This document shows positions 18,402 through 27,622 of a stretch of 64,000 nt of DNA, piece by piece (position 1 is the first letter of the stretch; the number at the start of each line of letters is the position of its first letter). Both the position numbers and the translations under genes were made by a program. Source of the stretch: Hyphomicrobiales bacterium (GTDB taxonomy: Bacteria > Pseudomonadota > Alphaproteobacteria > Rhizobiales > Rhizobiaceae); assembly GCA_900469345.1 (NCBI GenBank), contig UBWZ01000014.1, positions 186,001 to 250,000 on the forward strand, read 5' to 3'. The notes under the pieces were generated by a model. The model ran no database searches, was not told the origin of the DNA, and saw only the letters and a list, made by a program, of their open reading frames with translations.

Positions 18402-18914
18402 ATGAAACTAAGCGAAGGCGTAGAGCAGGCCATCCACTGCGCGGCATTCCTGGCGGGACTGTCCGAAGACGGCGTCCTGTCGGCTGCAGCACTGGCCGAA
18501 CTCCACGGCGTTTCAACGAGCTACCTCCTTAAGCACCTGCAGGCGATGTCTGGCACCGGGATCGTCGCAACGACGCCGGGTCCGAAGGGTGGATATCGGC
18601 TGGCCAAGGCGCCGAAGGATATTAGTGTCCTCGACATCGTCCTGGCGGTCGAGGGACCGGCCCCGGCCTTCCGCTGCGCCGAGATCCGCCAGCGCGGGCC
18701 AAATCCCCTTCCGGCGCGCTACTTCACTAAGCCCTGCCAGATCAACGCCGCCATGCTGAGGGCCGAGAAGGCCTATCGCGCAGAACTCGCCAAGGTGTCC
18801 GTCGCGGACCTTCTGGCGGACGTCGGCGCAGACGACGACGGCGGTATCGCCGCCCGCGGATGCGCCTTCCTCGAGCTCCACGAACGCAAGACGGGCAATC
18901 GCGCCGCGTCATAG
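18402..18914 (+). CDS. Rrf2-family transcriptional regulator
   Basis: 170 residues from the ATG at 18402 with TAGGAGAG upstream. The winged helix is typical: MKLSEGVEQAIHCAAFLAGL, then AALAELHGVSTSYLLKHLQAM, then GPKGGYRLAKAPKDISVLDIVLAVEG. The closely spaced cysteine triad of Fe-S sensors such as IscR is missing. Two Cys (FRCAEIR and KPCQINAA) remain and could serve as thiol sensors, as in YwnA/CymR-like members. It heads an operon with an NmrA-like protein, a cupin and an AhpD-like protein. Confidence 0.9.
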   Translation: MKLSEGVEQAIHCAAFLAGLSEDGVLSAAALAELHGVSTSYLLKHLQAMSGTGIVATTPGPKGGYRLAKAPKDISVLDIVLAVEGPAPAFRCAEIRQRGPNPLPARYFTKPCQINAAMLRAEKAYRAELAKVSVADLLADVGADDDGGIAARGCAFLELHERKTGNRAAS

Positions 18915-18926
18915 GAGAAAGCAGAA

Positions 18927-19679
18927 ATGAGTACGTTAAAGAAGGTCGCCGTCATCGGCGGCACGGGCCTGATCGGCTCGAAGGCAGTGAAATTGCTGCA
19001 GGACGCCGGTCACGAAGCCATCGTCGCAAGCTCCCGCAACGGCATCAACGCCTACACGGGCGAAGGACTGGCCGAAGCCCTCGCGGGCGCTGACGCCGTC
19101 ATCGACGTGTCGAACATGATGTCCTTCGACAAGGCCGTCATCACCGACTTCTTCGACACGTCGAGCCGCAATCTGACGAGCGCCGAACAGGCAGCGGGCG
19201 TGCGTCATCACGTCGTCCTCTCGATCGTCAACGCGGACCGCCTCGCCGCTAACCCATACATGGCCGGCAAACTCGCCCAGGAAGAGGCCGTCGCAGCATC
19301 GGGCCAAGCCTACACCATCGTGCGTGCGACGCAGTTTCACGAATTCACGGAGACGCTTGTGAGCGCCTACTCGGCCGACGGCGCGGTGAAAGTGCCGGAT
19401 ATCGACTTCCAGCCGATCGCGGCTGACGACGTCGCCGCTGCTTTGGTGGAAGCCGCGCTCGGCGAGCCGAAGAATGGACCCGTCGATCTTGCCGGGCCCG
19501 AACGGGGACCGTTCGGATCCTTCATCCGGACCTATCTCAATGCCGAGGGCGACACTCGTCCGGTCGAGGCCGACGCGGCCGTAGACTACTTCGGCGCTCC
19601 CGTTGTCACCGGCTCACTGGTTCCCGGCGGAGATTACCTCAAGGGCATGATGACGTTCGCCGAGTGGCTCAGAACATAG
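18927..19679 (+). CDS. NmrA-like NAD(P)-binding protein (atypical SDR)
   Basis: 250 residues, 12 bases after the Rrf2 gene. The nucleotide motif is near the N-terminus (KKVAVIGGTGLIGSKAVKLL), in the GxxGxxG form of atypical SDRs. The later pattern YTIVRATQFHEF is the NmrA/YwnB hallmark. The classical Tyr-x3-Lys is not at the usual place. Relatives are NAD(P)H-binding redox sensors or quinone reductases. Its place in an Rrf2 operon suggests response to electrophile or oxidative stress. Confidence 0.88.
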   Translation: MSTLKKVAVIGGTGLIGSKAVKLLQDAGHEAIVASSRNGINAYTGEGLAEALAGADAVIDVSNMMSFDKAVITDFFDTSSRNLTSAEQAAGVRHHVVLSIVNADRLAANPYMAGKLAQEEAVAASGQAYTIVRATQFHEFTETLVSAYSADGAVKVPDIDFQPIAADDVAAALVEAALGEPKNGPVDLAGPERGPFGSFIRTYLNAEGDTRPVEADAAVDYFGAPVVTGSLVPGGDYLKGMMTFAEWLRT

Positions 19680-19692
19680 GAAGAAAAGAATT

Positions 19693-20130
19693 ATGAAGAC
19701 AATGTTCTATGCCGCTACAGCACTTGCGGTCTCTCTGACCACAGCGTCCGCTCATGACGTCGCCAAGCCTGGACTTGCATATGACACGAAGGACGCGAAG
19801 GTGAGGCTGGTTTACGAGCATCCCCTCCCAGACGTTCCCGGCAAGAGCGTGAAGGGCGTCCTCGTCGAGTACGGCCCCGGCGGCTACAGTTCCGCTCATA
19901 CGCATGCAAAATCCGCCTTGATCTATGCGACGGTTCTCGAAGGAGCGATCCTAAGCGCCGTGAACGGTGGCGAGACGAAGACCTTCACTGCCGGCCAGAA
20001 CTTCACAGAGCTGCCGGGCGACCGCCACGACGTCAGCGCCAACGCCAGCAAGACCGAGCCGGCGAAACTGCTCGCGGTCTTCGTCGTCGATACTGATGAC
20101 ACCGCCCTGACGACGCCGCGCAAGCCGTAG
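19693..20130 (+). CDS. Secreted cupin-domain protein
   Basis: 145 residues. MKTMFYAATALAVSLTTASA is a classic signal peptide with an Ala-x-Ala-type cleavage site, so the protein is probably periplasmic. The cupin metal motif is visible as GYSSAHTHAKSALIYATVLEG, and the second motif ends in LPGDRHDVSANAS. Relatives are small single-domain cupins of unknown reaction. It lies 13 bases after the NmrA-like gene, in the same operon. Confidence 0.85.
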   Translation: MKTMFYAATALAVSLTTASAHDVAKPGLAYDTKDAKVRLVYEHPLPDVPGKSVKGVLVEYGPGGYSSAHTHAKSALIYATVLEGAILSAVNGGETKTFTAGQNFTELPGDRHDVSANASKTEPAKLLAVFVVDTDDTALTTPRKP

Positions 20131-20220
20131 CGCTACCTACCAGACTACCCCTCACCTACCACAAGCAACGACGCTTTCTCCGGCGAACGGAGAACCGTGT
20201 CCACGAGAAAGGAAAACAAT

Positions 20221-20667
20221 ATGTCCCGCATGAACTGGTCCGAAGTCGCCCCCGAGGGTGCCAAGGCGCTCTTCGGCGTCCATCACTACGTCACCAAGAA
20301 AACGAACCTGCCTGAAGAGCTGATCCATCTCGTCTTCCTGCGCGTGTCGCAGATCAACGGCTGCGCCCATTGCATCGACATGCATAGTCGCGATCTGCGC
20401 AAGACGATGTCCGTCGATAAGATCACGCTTGTTCCGGTCTGGGACGAGGTGCCTCACCTGTTCAGCGAGCAAGAACGAGCAGCACTGGCTTGGGCTGAAG
20501 AAGTCACGAATGTCAGCCAGACCCATGCCTCCGATGAGGCCTATGCCGCCGCCGCCGATGCATTCGAACCGAAGGATCTCGTCGATCTGACGATCACGAT
20601 CGCTGCGATGAACGCGTTCAATCGCCTCGGGGCGCCATTCAGGCTTCCAGTTGCAGCCAAGGCCTGA
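20221..20667 (+). CDS. AhpD-like carboxymuconolactone decarboxylase-family peroxidase
   Basis: 148 residues from the ATG at 20221 with AAAGGAAAA upstream. The catalytic pattern Cys48-x2-Cys51-x3-His55 (INGCAHCIDMHSRDLRK) matches AhpD-type alkylhydroperoxidases, in which the two cysteines form the reactive disulfide. The C-terminal helix DLVDLTITIAAMNAFNRL is typical. It closes the Rrf2 operon, supporting a peroxide or electrophile defense role. Confidence 0.9.
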   Translation: MSRMNWSEVAPEGAKALFGVHHYVTKKTNLPEELIHLVFLRVSQINGCAHCIDMHSRDLRKTMSVDKITLVPVWDEVPHLFSEQERAALAWAEEVTNVSQTHASDEAYAAAADAFEPKDLVDLTITIAAMNAFNRLGAPFRLPVAAKA

Positions 20668-21421
20668 TCGCTCTGGCAGCGCAACGCATAGGCGACTCCC
20701 TGCCGGGCCGTCGAAGTCCGACCGGCTGTTCCGATTGTGGCGGCATCACGTCTGTCCGCGCTGCCATCTCCAATGACGGACGGCATTACCCGATCGGCAG
20801 GCATAGCAACGCCCTTGAATGGTCCCGGTCAGCACTCGGCAACGACCAGAGACTTCTGGCAGTCGTCGAGGTACCAGCCGAGACGTCCTCCACCAGCGGC
20901 GGCGCGCCGAGCGACACTGACGTTGACGCGCCCTGCTCTATCGTCTTGCGCAGATATTCGTCGGGCCAGAGGCCGTCGGTGTGTTTCTGAAATCCAATTG
21001 CTATCTCTGCGCGATTAAGGGCGTTCGACGTTATCCGTCCCGCTGTGCCGACCGGCATCAGGACTAGGCGACGTTCGCGCCCGATTGTCACGTAGGAGCT
21101 TGATCGCATCGACGATCACTTCGGGCTCGTATGTGGCGAGCGCGCCGAGGGTCTGCTTGATAAAACCGGCACGCGGAAGCCGCGTTGGCGTTCCGGCACA
21201 CATTGAAGCAGAATGGCATCGAGCGCCGGAATTGAAGCCAAGATGATGGTAGCTGCACAGTTGGCACCGAGCAGATGTGAACCCAACCAAGGAAGCTGCT
21301 CCGATCGAGCGAGCCATATGCCGCGGTCTTTAGCAGTGGGGGGCGCCCGCGGCAGAGGTATAAGAGAACGGAGGCACCATTGGGCGACCCACCTGGCGCA
21401 GTGCCGACCGCTGAGACGTGC
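20668..21421. other. Gene-poor stretch next to a decayed chemoreceptor
   Basis: About 750 bases with no convincing gene. Frames on both strands are low-complexity or lack motifs. The stretch ends at the chemoreceptor fragment, so it is probably decayed DNA. Confidence 0.5.
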
Positions 21422-21592
21422 CGACTGAACTGCGCAATCAAGCTCTGCAGGCTCCCGGCTTCTTAAGGCCAGCGCGTTGAACGCAGCATTTGATTGTTCG
21501 ACCATGGCAGCATTTTGCGTCGTCTGATCCATAGGGTTCGAGGCAGAATTAACCTCAGTGAAGCCGGTGTGCATGGCAGACATAGCGATTGC
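21422..21592 (-). pseudogene. Methyl-accepting chemotaxis protein, 3' remnant
   Basis: The minus-strand frame reads TGFTEVNSASNPMDQTTQNA, then AAMVEQSNAAFNALALRS, the end of the MCP signalling coiled coil (compare the usual EVNTAVNQMDQ and NAAMVEQ core). A TAG stop lies just upstream in frame and the downstream part loses similarity. No sensor domain remains. The rest of the gene was deleted or eroded. Confidence 0.75.
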
Positions 21593-21655
21593 CTATATGC
21601 GACGATAATCTGCGCGCAACATGCTGGCTATCGACCAGACACATAGCCGGACACC

Positions 21656-22069
21656 TTATGGGCCGGCAGCCACCTCCAATTTGGTAGGCACGCCGCGCCT
21701 CATCGAATTGGCTACCGTGCAGACCGCCCAGGCCCGATCGATCAACATCTGGGCGTCGGAGCCATCCAACGTCGCGCATCTAACCGACAAGACGGCGTTG
21801 GTAGCTATCAAAGGCGCACCGTCTAACTCCAGTTTCACCGTTACCTCGATCTCTCCAATAGCAACACCGACATCGTGCGCGACATATCGGAGGTCGTTGC
21901 AGTAGCAACCGCCGATGGCCAGAGCCAACAGTTGGCCGCCATTGAAGCCGAGACCCATGCCACCAGCTTTGCCATCCGGTCTATCCACCACCACAGTGTG
22001 ACCACCAGCCCAACCGATTGCCGCTTCAGTACCCGGCATGTTCCGCAATTCCACGATCGACTGGACCAT
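21656..22069 (-). CDS. OsmC/Ohr-family peroxiredoxin-like protein
   Basis: 137 residues from the ATG at 22069 with GGAGATGAG upstream. The first cysteine region is GGCYCNDLRYVA (Cys55 and Cys57) and the second is AVCTVANSM (Cys117), the spacing of the OsmC redox pair. A Pro-rich early strand and the central helix (NGGQLLALAIGG) also fit. The role would be reduction of organic hydroperoxides. Frames upstream in the same reading show no family pattern. Confidence 0.82.
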   Translation of the reverse strand: MVQSIVELRNMPGTEAAIGWAGGHTVVVDRPDGKAGGMGLGFNGGQLLALAIGGCYCNDLRYVAHDVGVAIGEIEVTVKLELDGAPLIATNAVLSVRCATLDGSDAQMLIDRAWAVCTVANSMRRGVPTKLEVAAGP

Positions 22070-22191
22070 CTCATCTCCGTTGGTGCGAGGTTCGTCGCCA
22101 GCTCGTGAAAAATGCTCCACATGTCAACGGCAAGCACGAATGTTTTGCGGATAGACCGGAGCACCGTGCTCATTACTGATATTCTCTGTAA

Positions 22192-22596
22192 CTACGGCGC
22201 TCCGTTGATCTCGATGACATTCAAGTCGGGGTCACGGAGGTAGAGCTGCGGAAAGCCGGCAAGTCCGGTACGAAAGATCAGCAGACAATGTGGATCGCTC
22301 TGAGGCAGGTCTTCGCGGAAACCAAGTCGCATCAGTCGATCGACGGCGCCGTCGAAATCGTCCGTGCGGAAAGCGAAATGCCAGTCGTTACGGTCGACAG
22401 CAGGGTGCTGCCGGAACGTGCCATCCGGATATTCGACAAGATGCACTTGTAGGTCGCCACACGCCAGCCAGGCACCGTTTACGGAAAAACTCGGCCGCGC
22501 GATCTCGGTGAGGCCGAACGCGTCGCGATAAAACGGCAATGATTTACCAAGGTCGGCGGTGATGATCGATACATGATGCAACGCAAGCAAAGACAT
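22192..22596 (-). CDS. VOC-family (glyoxalase-like) protein
   Basis: 134 residues, one beta-alpha-beta-beta-beta pair repeated. It starts LLALHHVSIITADLGKSLPFYRDAFGL and has HLVEYPDGTF and the C-terminal metal-site strand LYLRDPDLNVIEING. His near the N-terminus and Glu near the C-terminus are placed as metal ligands. The substrate is unknown; lactoylglutathione lyases and dioxygenases share this pattern. Confidence 0.88.
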   Translation of the reverse strand: MSLLALHHVSIITADLGKSLPFYRDAFGLTEIARPSFSVNGAWLACGDLQVHLVEYPDGTFRQHPAVDRNDWHFAFRTDDFDGAVDRLMRLGFREDLPQSDPHCLLIFRTGLAGFPQLYLRDPDLNVIEINGAP

Positions 22597-22752
22597 GGCT
22601 GCCCCTAACGATACTGCAACGTCCTACACTACCAGAAGCCTGACGTGTATGCCATCGGAGGGGCTATAGCGCAGATAGTAGTTGCTGAGCCCGCAATCGA
22701 AGGAAAAAGCGACCGGGCACTGTCAGCCGGCTCCAACCGGTCCCGCCTTTAT

Positions 22753-23289
22753 TTATATTTTTTCCCTCGCATAACGAAAGGCGTCCTCAAAACTATTTTG
22801 AGTTTTGAAGCTGCGTCTCGGCAGAATGAAGGCCTCCCGCTTCGATATCGGCAGCATCAAGTAGTGTTCTTCCCGGATAATGCGTTTTACGGTCGCCCAT
22901 GGAACGATCGAGTCGGCCACGCTCGACCTCACGCGAACGGCTTCGTCGCTTAAACTTATGGTGATGGTTGCGTCGGCGGACGCGATTTGCCCGTAGTACA
23001 GAAACGATGCTCCCCATGCCAGCCAGTGCGTGGCGAGCGAGAGTAAAGCCACAACGAGGAGGCATGTCGGAAGCCAAAGCCAGAAACTGCTTTCAGCAAT
23101 AGCGTTGATCAAGGTGACCGGATTGTAGAGATCTGTGAAGAAAACCAGAAGGCACCAGACAGAGAGCAGCCAAAGCGCCAACGTGATTACGCTGCGGTGC
23201 CAGGGCCGGCGAGTGAGCGCCCGCGCCATCGCAGCATAATCCCACGCGGTAAGGGTGTAGGTGATCTGGTACTTTGGCTCGTCTAGCAT
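22753..23289 (-). CDS. YcxB-like inner-membrane protein
   Basis: 178 residues from the ATG at 23289 with GAGGATC upstream. Two hydrophobic segments are visible, SVITLALWLLSVWCLLVFF and FWLWLPTCLLVVALLSLAT. A C-terminal soluble part carries the YcxB-like pattern ITISLSDEAVRVRSSVADSI and PWATVKRIIREEHYLMLPI. The family's function is unknown. It is not obviously linked to its neighbours. Confidence 0.7.
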   Translation of the reverse strand: MLDEPKYQITYTLTAWDYAAMARALTRRPWHRSVITLALWLLSVWCLLVFFTDLYNPVTLINAIAESSFWLWLPTCLLVVALLSLATHWLAWGASFLYYGQIASADATITISLSDEAVRVRSSVADSIVPWATVKRIIREEHYLMLPISKREAFILPRRSFKTQNSFEDAFRYAREKI

Positions 23290-23437
23290 TGAGATCCTCA
23301 GTGGCAGCAGCGCAGTCTGAAATAACCCTGAAAAAGACGCTTTCACCAGACGGCCATCGACATCAAATCAGATTTTTGGCTCGATGTAGGAACCCCTTCC
23401 GCATAGCGGGCAGAACAAAGCGTTTTAGCTGCTAGCT

Positions 23438-23812
23438 TTACTTTGTCGGCTGAGACCGTGCGGTAATTTTATGTCCGTCCGGATCGCGAAGATAGGCGAC
23501 GAAGGCCCCGTTCGGGCGCTCTTTTGGCGGGCTCTCGATTGATATCCCACCATGCGTGGTGCCGGCCTCGTGCCACGCCAGAACATGCTGGCGGCTGGCA
23601 GCGGCGATACCTATCGTTCCGCCGTTGGCGGTGGTCGCCGGCTTACCGTCGATCGGTTTCGTGATCATTAGTCGACCGCCATCGTGGAGATAGATCAGCC
23701 TACCTCTCGCATCCATCTCGCCGGGCTGACCTCCCAATGCAGCGAACGTGGCATCGTAGAAGTCTCTCGACCGCTCCAGGTCGTTGCTGCCGATCATGAC
23801 GTGCGTGAACAT
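23438..23812 (-). CDS. VOC-family (glyoxalase-like) protein
   Basis: 124 residues from the ATG at 23812 with TGGAGATAAG upstream. It begins MFTHVMIGSNDLERSRDFY and has the later pattern AFVAYLRDPDGHKITA, a compact VOC protein of the glyoxalase/bleomycin-resistance group. The C-terminal metal-ligand position is Lys-Ile-Thr rather than the usual Glu, so a metal-dependent reaction is doubtful. Confidence 0.85.
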   Translation of the reverse strand: MFTHVMIGSNDLERSRDFYDATFAALGGQPGEMDARGRLIYLHDGGRLMITKPIDGKPATTANGGTIGIAAASRQHVLAWHEAGTTHGGISIESPPKERPNGAFVAYLRDPDGHKITARSQPTK

Positions 23813-24634
23813 GGTCTTATCTCCAGTTTGGTACCCAGGGGCTTCGATCCGAGGTATTTGTCCGCCGCGGGGGGCAGCCACAAAATGCCTGAATTGATAA
23901 CTGACAGTCGCGAAGCCGCAAAGGGGAGATTGCTGATGCTAAAGCGTACAGCCGGCTGAGTTCGCTTACAGGGGAGTTAGTGGAGCAAATTCGCTATGAC
24001 GCGAAAAAGGGCCGGAGACGATGTCTCACGGCCCAAGTTTTTCTCAACGACGCGCAGGGAGGAGATCGCGTCGGAAATTCCAAACTAGCGGATCATGGTT
24101 AACAAAGCGGAAACGCTGGGCGCGGCGTGGGTGTCGCTTGCGGCTGTTGCTCTAAAGCGGAAATTTTCCGTTCCATGATCTCACGACGTCAGAACACGAA
24201 CCTTTGCAACTGATCGGTAGCTTTAGCGCTCAGGCAGACTCGCTGTACTTCCGTTTCGATGCCCTCGACGACGAACGTCACGCCGAGACGTCCGCCGAGC
24301 GCCAAATTGTCTGGTGACCGATTGGTCCGGCCGGAGCCCGTCAAGCAGGATAGCGAAACAGACATGCGTTATGACCACTCGATAGCGGGTCTGACAGTTT
24401 CAACGTGCTCTTGATAGGAATCGAACCGCTGGACTTCGACCTAATCCATCTAAGCCTCTGATTTTAAGTCACGCTATCCGACATAAGCATCTAGTGATGG
24501 CATCCAGTCTGCAACGGTTTCCAGACCAGACGCGGCAGGCATACTAAAACACCTGAACGCCTGGGACATCGAAGGATGCTAACGGGTGGGGCTTCCCGCA
24601 ACCATGTCGGCAGTTGCAGGAAGCCAATGGCGTT
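23813..24634. other. Intergenic stretch with a terminator and a tRNA-like trace
   Basis: About 820 bases without a gene. It contains the strong bidirectional terminator at 24004-24043 and, on the minus strand near 24412-24490, a decayed tRNA-Leu(UAA)-like sequence; both are described separately. The terminator has no intact gene close by, suggesting that a gene was lost here. Confidence 0.55.
24004..24043. terminator. Strong bidirectional terminator
   Basis: A run of A, then GGGCCG-GAGAC, loop GAT, GTCTC-(A)-CGGCCC, then AAGTTTTTC. The eleven-pair stem has one bulged base. On the minus strand the stem is followed directly by TTTTT. It lies roughly 190 bases upstream of the VOC start, where no intact gene ends. 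Confidence 0.75.
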
Positions 24635-25606
24635 TTACTTCGCGACCTTGCGATCAAGGAAGCTTCGAATGAGCGGCGCCATCTCATCCAGCTTGTCTTC
24701 GAGCGCAAAATGTCCGGTGTCGATAAGATGGAACTCAGCTTCAGGAAGATCGCGCAAATAGGGATGCGCGCCTTCTTCCGGGAAGATTTGGTCGTTCTTG
24801 CCCCAAACGATCAGCGTCGGCGGCTTGCGGTCGCGGAAGAAGGCCTGGAACTGGGGATAAAGCGGCAGGTTGGTGCGGTAGTCGTAGAATAGGTCGAGCT
24901 GGATATCCTTGTTGCCAGGCCGATCGAGCAAAGCCTGATCATGAACCCAGTTGTCGGGGCTGATGCGGGTCAGGTCCTTGACGCCATCGGTGTACTGGAA
25001 TTTGGTCGTCTCCGGCGCTACGAGCGCGGAGAGCGCTTCGCGGTCCTTCTTCGCTCCCGACTTCCAGTAGGCGCGGATCGGATTCCAGAAATCACGAATG
25101 CCTTCGTCATAGGCATTGCCGTTCTGGACGATCAGGCCGGTGACGCGGTTGGGACGCTTGAGCGCCAGCCGGTAGCCGACAGGTGCGCCATAATCCATGA
25201 CATACATCGAATATTTGGCAGCACCGAGCTTGGTCAGCAGCGTATCGACGATATCGGCATAGTGGCCGAAGGAGTATTCGAATTTTGTGTGCTCGGGCGC
25301 ATCGCTCTGGCCGAAACCCGGATAGTCGGGAGCGATGACGCGGTAGCGGTCTGCGAGCAGCGGGATCAGGTTGCGAAACATGTGGGACGATGTCGGAAAG
25401 CCGTGAAGCAGCACGACGACGGGGCCATCGGCCGGGCCGGCTTCGCGATAGAAAACGTTGACGCCATCGATCTTCATGGAGCGATAATGGATCGTTGCAG
25501 GCGCCTGCTGCGTGATGGCGGGTGTTTCGGCGAAGGCTGTCGCGGCTGGAACGGAAGCAAAGATGCTGGCGGATGCGAGAAGCAGTGCGGCGAGAGTACG
25601 AGACAT
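24635..25606 (-). CDS. Exported alpha/beta hydrolase (haloalkane dehalogenase-like)
   Basis: 323 residues. An N-terminal signal peptide ([20 protein letters not shown], then FAETPA) suggests export. The fold elements are [13 protein letters not shown] (oxyanion hole), [13 protein letters not shown], a nucleophile elbow VMDYGAPVG with Asp138 instead of Ser, and a C-terminal catalytic His in DTGHFALED (His299). An Asp nucleophile is the mark of dehalogenases and epoxide hydrolases rather than esterases. The LysR gene at 25790 lies upstream on the same strand. Confidence 0.88.
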   Translation of the reverse strand: MSRTLAALLLASASIFASVPAATAFAETPAITQQAPATIHYRSMKIDGVNVFYREAGPADGPVVVLLHGFPTSSHMFRNLIPLLADRYRVIAPDYPGFGQSDAPEHTKFEYSFGHYADIVDTLLTKLGAAKYSMYVMDYGAPVGYRLALKRPNRVTGLIVQNGNAYDEGIRDFWNPIRAYWKSGAKKDREALSALVAPETTKFQYTDGVKDLTRISPDNWVHDQALLDRPGNKDIQLDLFYDYRTNLPLYPQFQAFFRDRKPPTLIVWGKNDQIFPEEGAHPYLRDLPEAEFHLIDTGHFALEDKLDEMAPLIRSFLDRKVAK

Positions 25607-25789
25607 TGTAGTTCTCCTCAGGAGTGATTGCGGGCGGCCTGTTGCCTGCAGCCACCATCGCTCTTTCGGCTTGGAGGGAGAATGCTCGTACTCGACAAGG
25701 GATTATTTCATCAGGCGATATGAATGCGACGGAATGGGCATGCAATAGGCAACCTGATCGCCGACTATTTGACTCTGGAAAGCCAAATA

Positions 25790-26680
25790 TCAATTCAAAA
25801 GCCGGTTCTCGCGTAGTTTGGCTGCAGCCATATCGACGAAGGCACGGACCTTCGCGGGAGCATGGCGTCCTTCAGGATGGAGTATATGAATTGGCAAAGC
25901 TGGTTCCTCGAACTCGCTGAGAACGATCTGCAGTTCTCCAGCGATGAGGGCTGGGCCGATCTGGTAATTGAGAACCCTGGTCAGGCCCCATCCCTCACGC
26001 GCGGACTGTATCGCAGCTTCGTTGGTATTGCATTGCAGAGCCGCATCCACGGATACCCGCAGATCGCTGGCAAACTTCCATTCAGGTGAAGCCCATGCCG
26101 CTGTCGATGCAGCGATGCGGTGGTCCTTGAGATCGTCTGGCGATTTCGGAACGCCGTAGCGCTCGAAATATTTCGGCGAACCGCACATGACGCGTCGGAC
26201 ACTTCCGACCTTGACGGCAGAGAGATTTGAATCCGGCAGATAACCGATACGCACAGCGACATCGATCCCTTCCTCCACGATGTTGACCGGTCGATCGATG
26301 AAGAGGGTCTTGGCTTTCATGGTCGCGTATGTGTCGAGATAGCTCGTTACAATCGGCAGGACATACATTTGCCCGAACAGCGCTGACGCGGTTATGGATA
26401 GAGTTCCCGTCGGCGTAGCATAGGAGCCGCCGGCGGCCGCCTCTGCTTCAGCGATATCGGCCAAAATCCGGCGGCAGTCTTCGAAATAGCGAACGCCCGC
26501 TTCGGTCATCTTCACCGAACGGGTTGTTCGCACAAGAAGTCGCGCGCCAATCAGGTCTTCGAGCCAAGCAACCGCTCTCGTGACGGCCGGGGCGCTCATG
26601 AACATCTGGCGAGCGGTCTCTGCAAAACTCTCCGTTTCGGCGACCTTCACAAAGATCCTCATTGCCTGCCACCGGTCCAT
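25790..26680 (-). CDS. LysR-family transcriptional regulator
   Basis: 296 residues from the ATG at 26680 with GGGGA upstream; a TTG 12 bases earlier is less likely. The helix-turn-helix is MRIFVKVAETESFAETARQM, then SAPAVTRAVAWLE, then LLVRTTRSVKMTEAG, the CrgA-like branch. It precedes the exported hydrolase by about 180 bases on the same strand and may control it. Confidence 0.9.
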   Translation of the reverse strand: MDRWQAMRIFVKVAETESFAETARQMFMSAPAVTRAVAWLEDLIGARLLVRTTRSVKMTEAGVRYFEDCRRILADIAEAEAAAGGSYATPTGTLSITASALFGQMYVLPIVTSYLDTYATMKAKTLFIDRPVNIVEEGIDVAVRIGYLPDSNLSAVKVGSVRRVMCGSPKYFERYGVPKSPDDLKDHRIAASTAAWASPEWKFASDLRVSVDAALQCNTNEAAIQSAREGWGLTRVLNYQIGPALIAGELQIVLSEFEEPALPIHILHPEGRHAPAKVRAFVDMAAAKLRENRLLN

Positions 26681-26752
26681 CCGCGTCCCCAATCACGTTT
26701 GTTTCCAGCACTTTAAGTGCTTGGAACCAAAGCCTCAAGAGGCAACTGACGT

Positions 26753-27067
26753 TCAGGCGGCCTGCGCACAAAGAGCGCGCGCGATGCGTTCTATTTCCTC
26801 GCAGGTTTCCTCGGAAAAGCCGGCGGCTCGTGCGCGCTGGCGCGTTTCGCGACAGGCATCCAGAGCAAGTGACACAGCGATCGATGTATGGAAGTCGAAG
26901 CTTGAACCGCGCCTTGCCACGTCCATCTCGGCGCCGGTCATGCCAAGGGCACGACCGGCTTCTTCCTGTTTTGCAAGTAGAGGCTTGCTCGCGTTCGTTC
27001 CTGTGAGGGCCAGTTCTATCGAAAGCATTACCTGCGGATCAATTGACGAGCTGGCCACTTTTTGCAT
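26753..27067 (-). CDS. Small AhpD-fold (CMD-like) protein without the Cys pair
   Basis: 104 residues from the ATG at 27067; AAGGAG directly abuts that ATG, so a GTG three codons on is possible. The segment AGRALGMTGAEMDVARRGSS, then the helix HTSIAVSLALDACRETRQRA, then GFSEETCEEIERIA, matches AhpD/CMD-family proteins. The Cys-x2-Cys active site is absent, so peroxidase activity is unlikely. It is last in the GST-reductase-AhpD-DUF1348 operon. Confidence 0.6.
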   Translation of the reverse strand: MQKVASSSIDPQVMLSIELALTGTNASKPLLAKQEEAGRALGMTGAEMDVARRGSSFDFHTSIAVSLALDACRETRQRARAAGFSEETCEEIERIARALCAQAA

Positions 27068-27083
27068 CTCCTTGTTCAGCTGT

Positions 27084-27548
27084 CTAAAAGCCGAAATCGC
27101 TGAGGCCAGGATGGTCGTCCGGGCGGCGGCCGAGCGGCCAACGAAACTTGCGATCGGCTTCAGCGATCGGGTGTTCGTTAATGCTGGCATGACGTTCCCG
27201 CATCAGGCCGTCCTCGGCGAATTCCCAGTTCTCGTTGCCATAGGCGCGGAACCACTGGCCGCTGTCATCGCGATATTCATAGGCATACCGGACGGCAATG
27301 CGATTGCCGGTGAATGCCCAGAGTTCCTTGATGAGGCGATAGTCGAGCTCCTTGTTCCACTTGCGGGTCAGGAAGGCCTCCGCCTCGGCGCGGTTCTTCG
27401 CGAACTCGGCGCGGTTGCGCCAGCGCGTATCGAGCGTGTAGGCAAGCGCTACCTTGGCAGCATCGTGACTATTCCAGCCATCTTCGGCAAGACGGACCTT
27501 TTCGATGGCACTCTCTCTGGTGAATGGGGGAAGCGGCGGACGAGACAT
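27084..27548 (-). CDS. DUF1348 family (NTF2-fold) protein
   Basis: 154 residues. Diagnostic patterns are [53 protein letters not shown] and [20 protein letters not shown]. The family is compact, highly conserved and NTF2-like, with no assigned reaction; members often occur with glutathione transferases and peroxidases, as here. It is the fourth gene of the minus-strand operon, 74 bases after the AhpD-like gene. Confidence 0.9.
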   Translation of the reverse strand: MSRPPLPPFTRESAIEKVRLAEDGWNSHDAAKVALAYTLDTRWRNRAEFAKNRAEAEAFLTRKWNKELDYRLIKELWAFTGNRIAVRYAYEYRDDSGQWFRAYGNENWEFAEDGLMRERHASINEHPIAEADRKFRWPLGRRPDDHPGLSDFGF

Positions 27549-27622
27549 GGAAAAGTTCCTCTGAGTTGATGGTCAATCGTAGGGGGGAGGCGGTACGTCC
27601 AGCACCGCCTCCAGGCCAGGCA

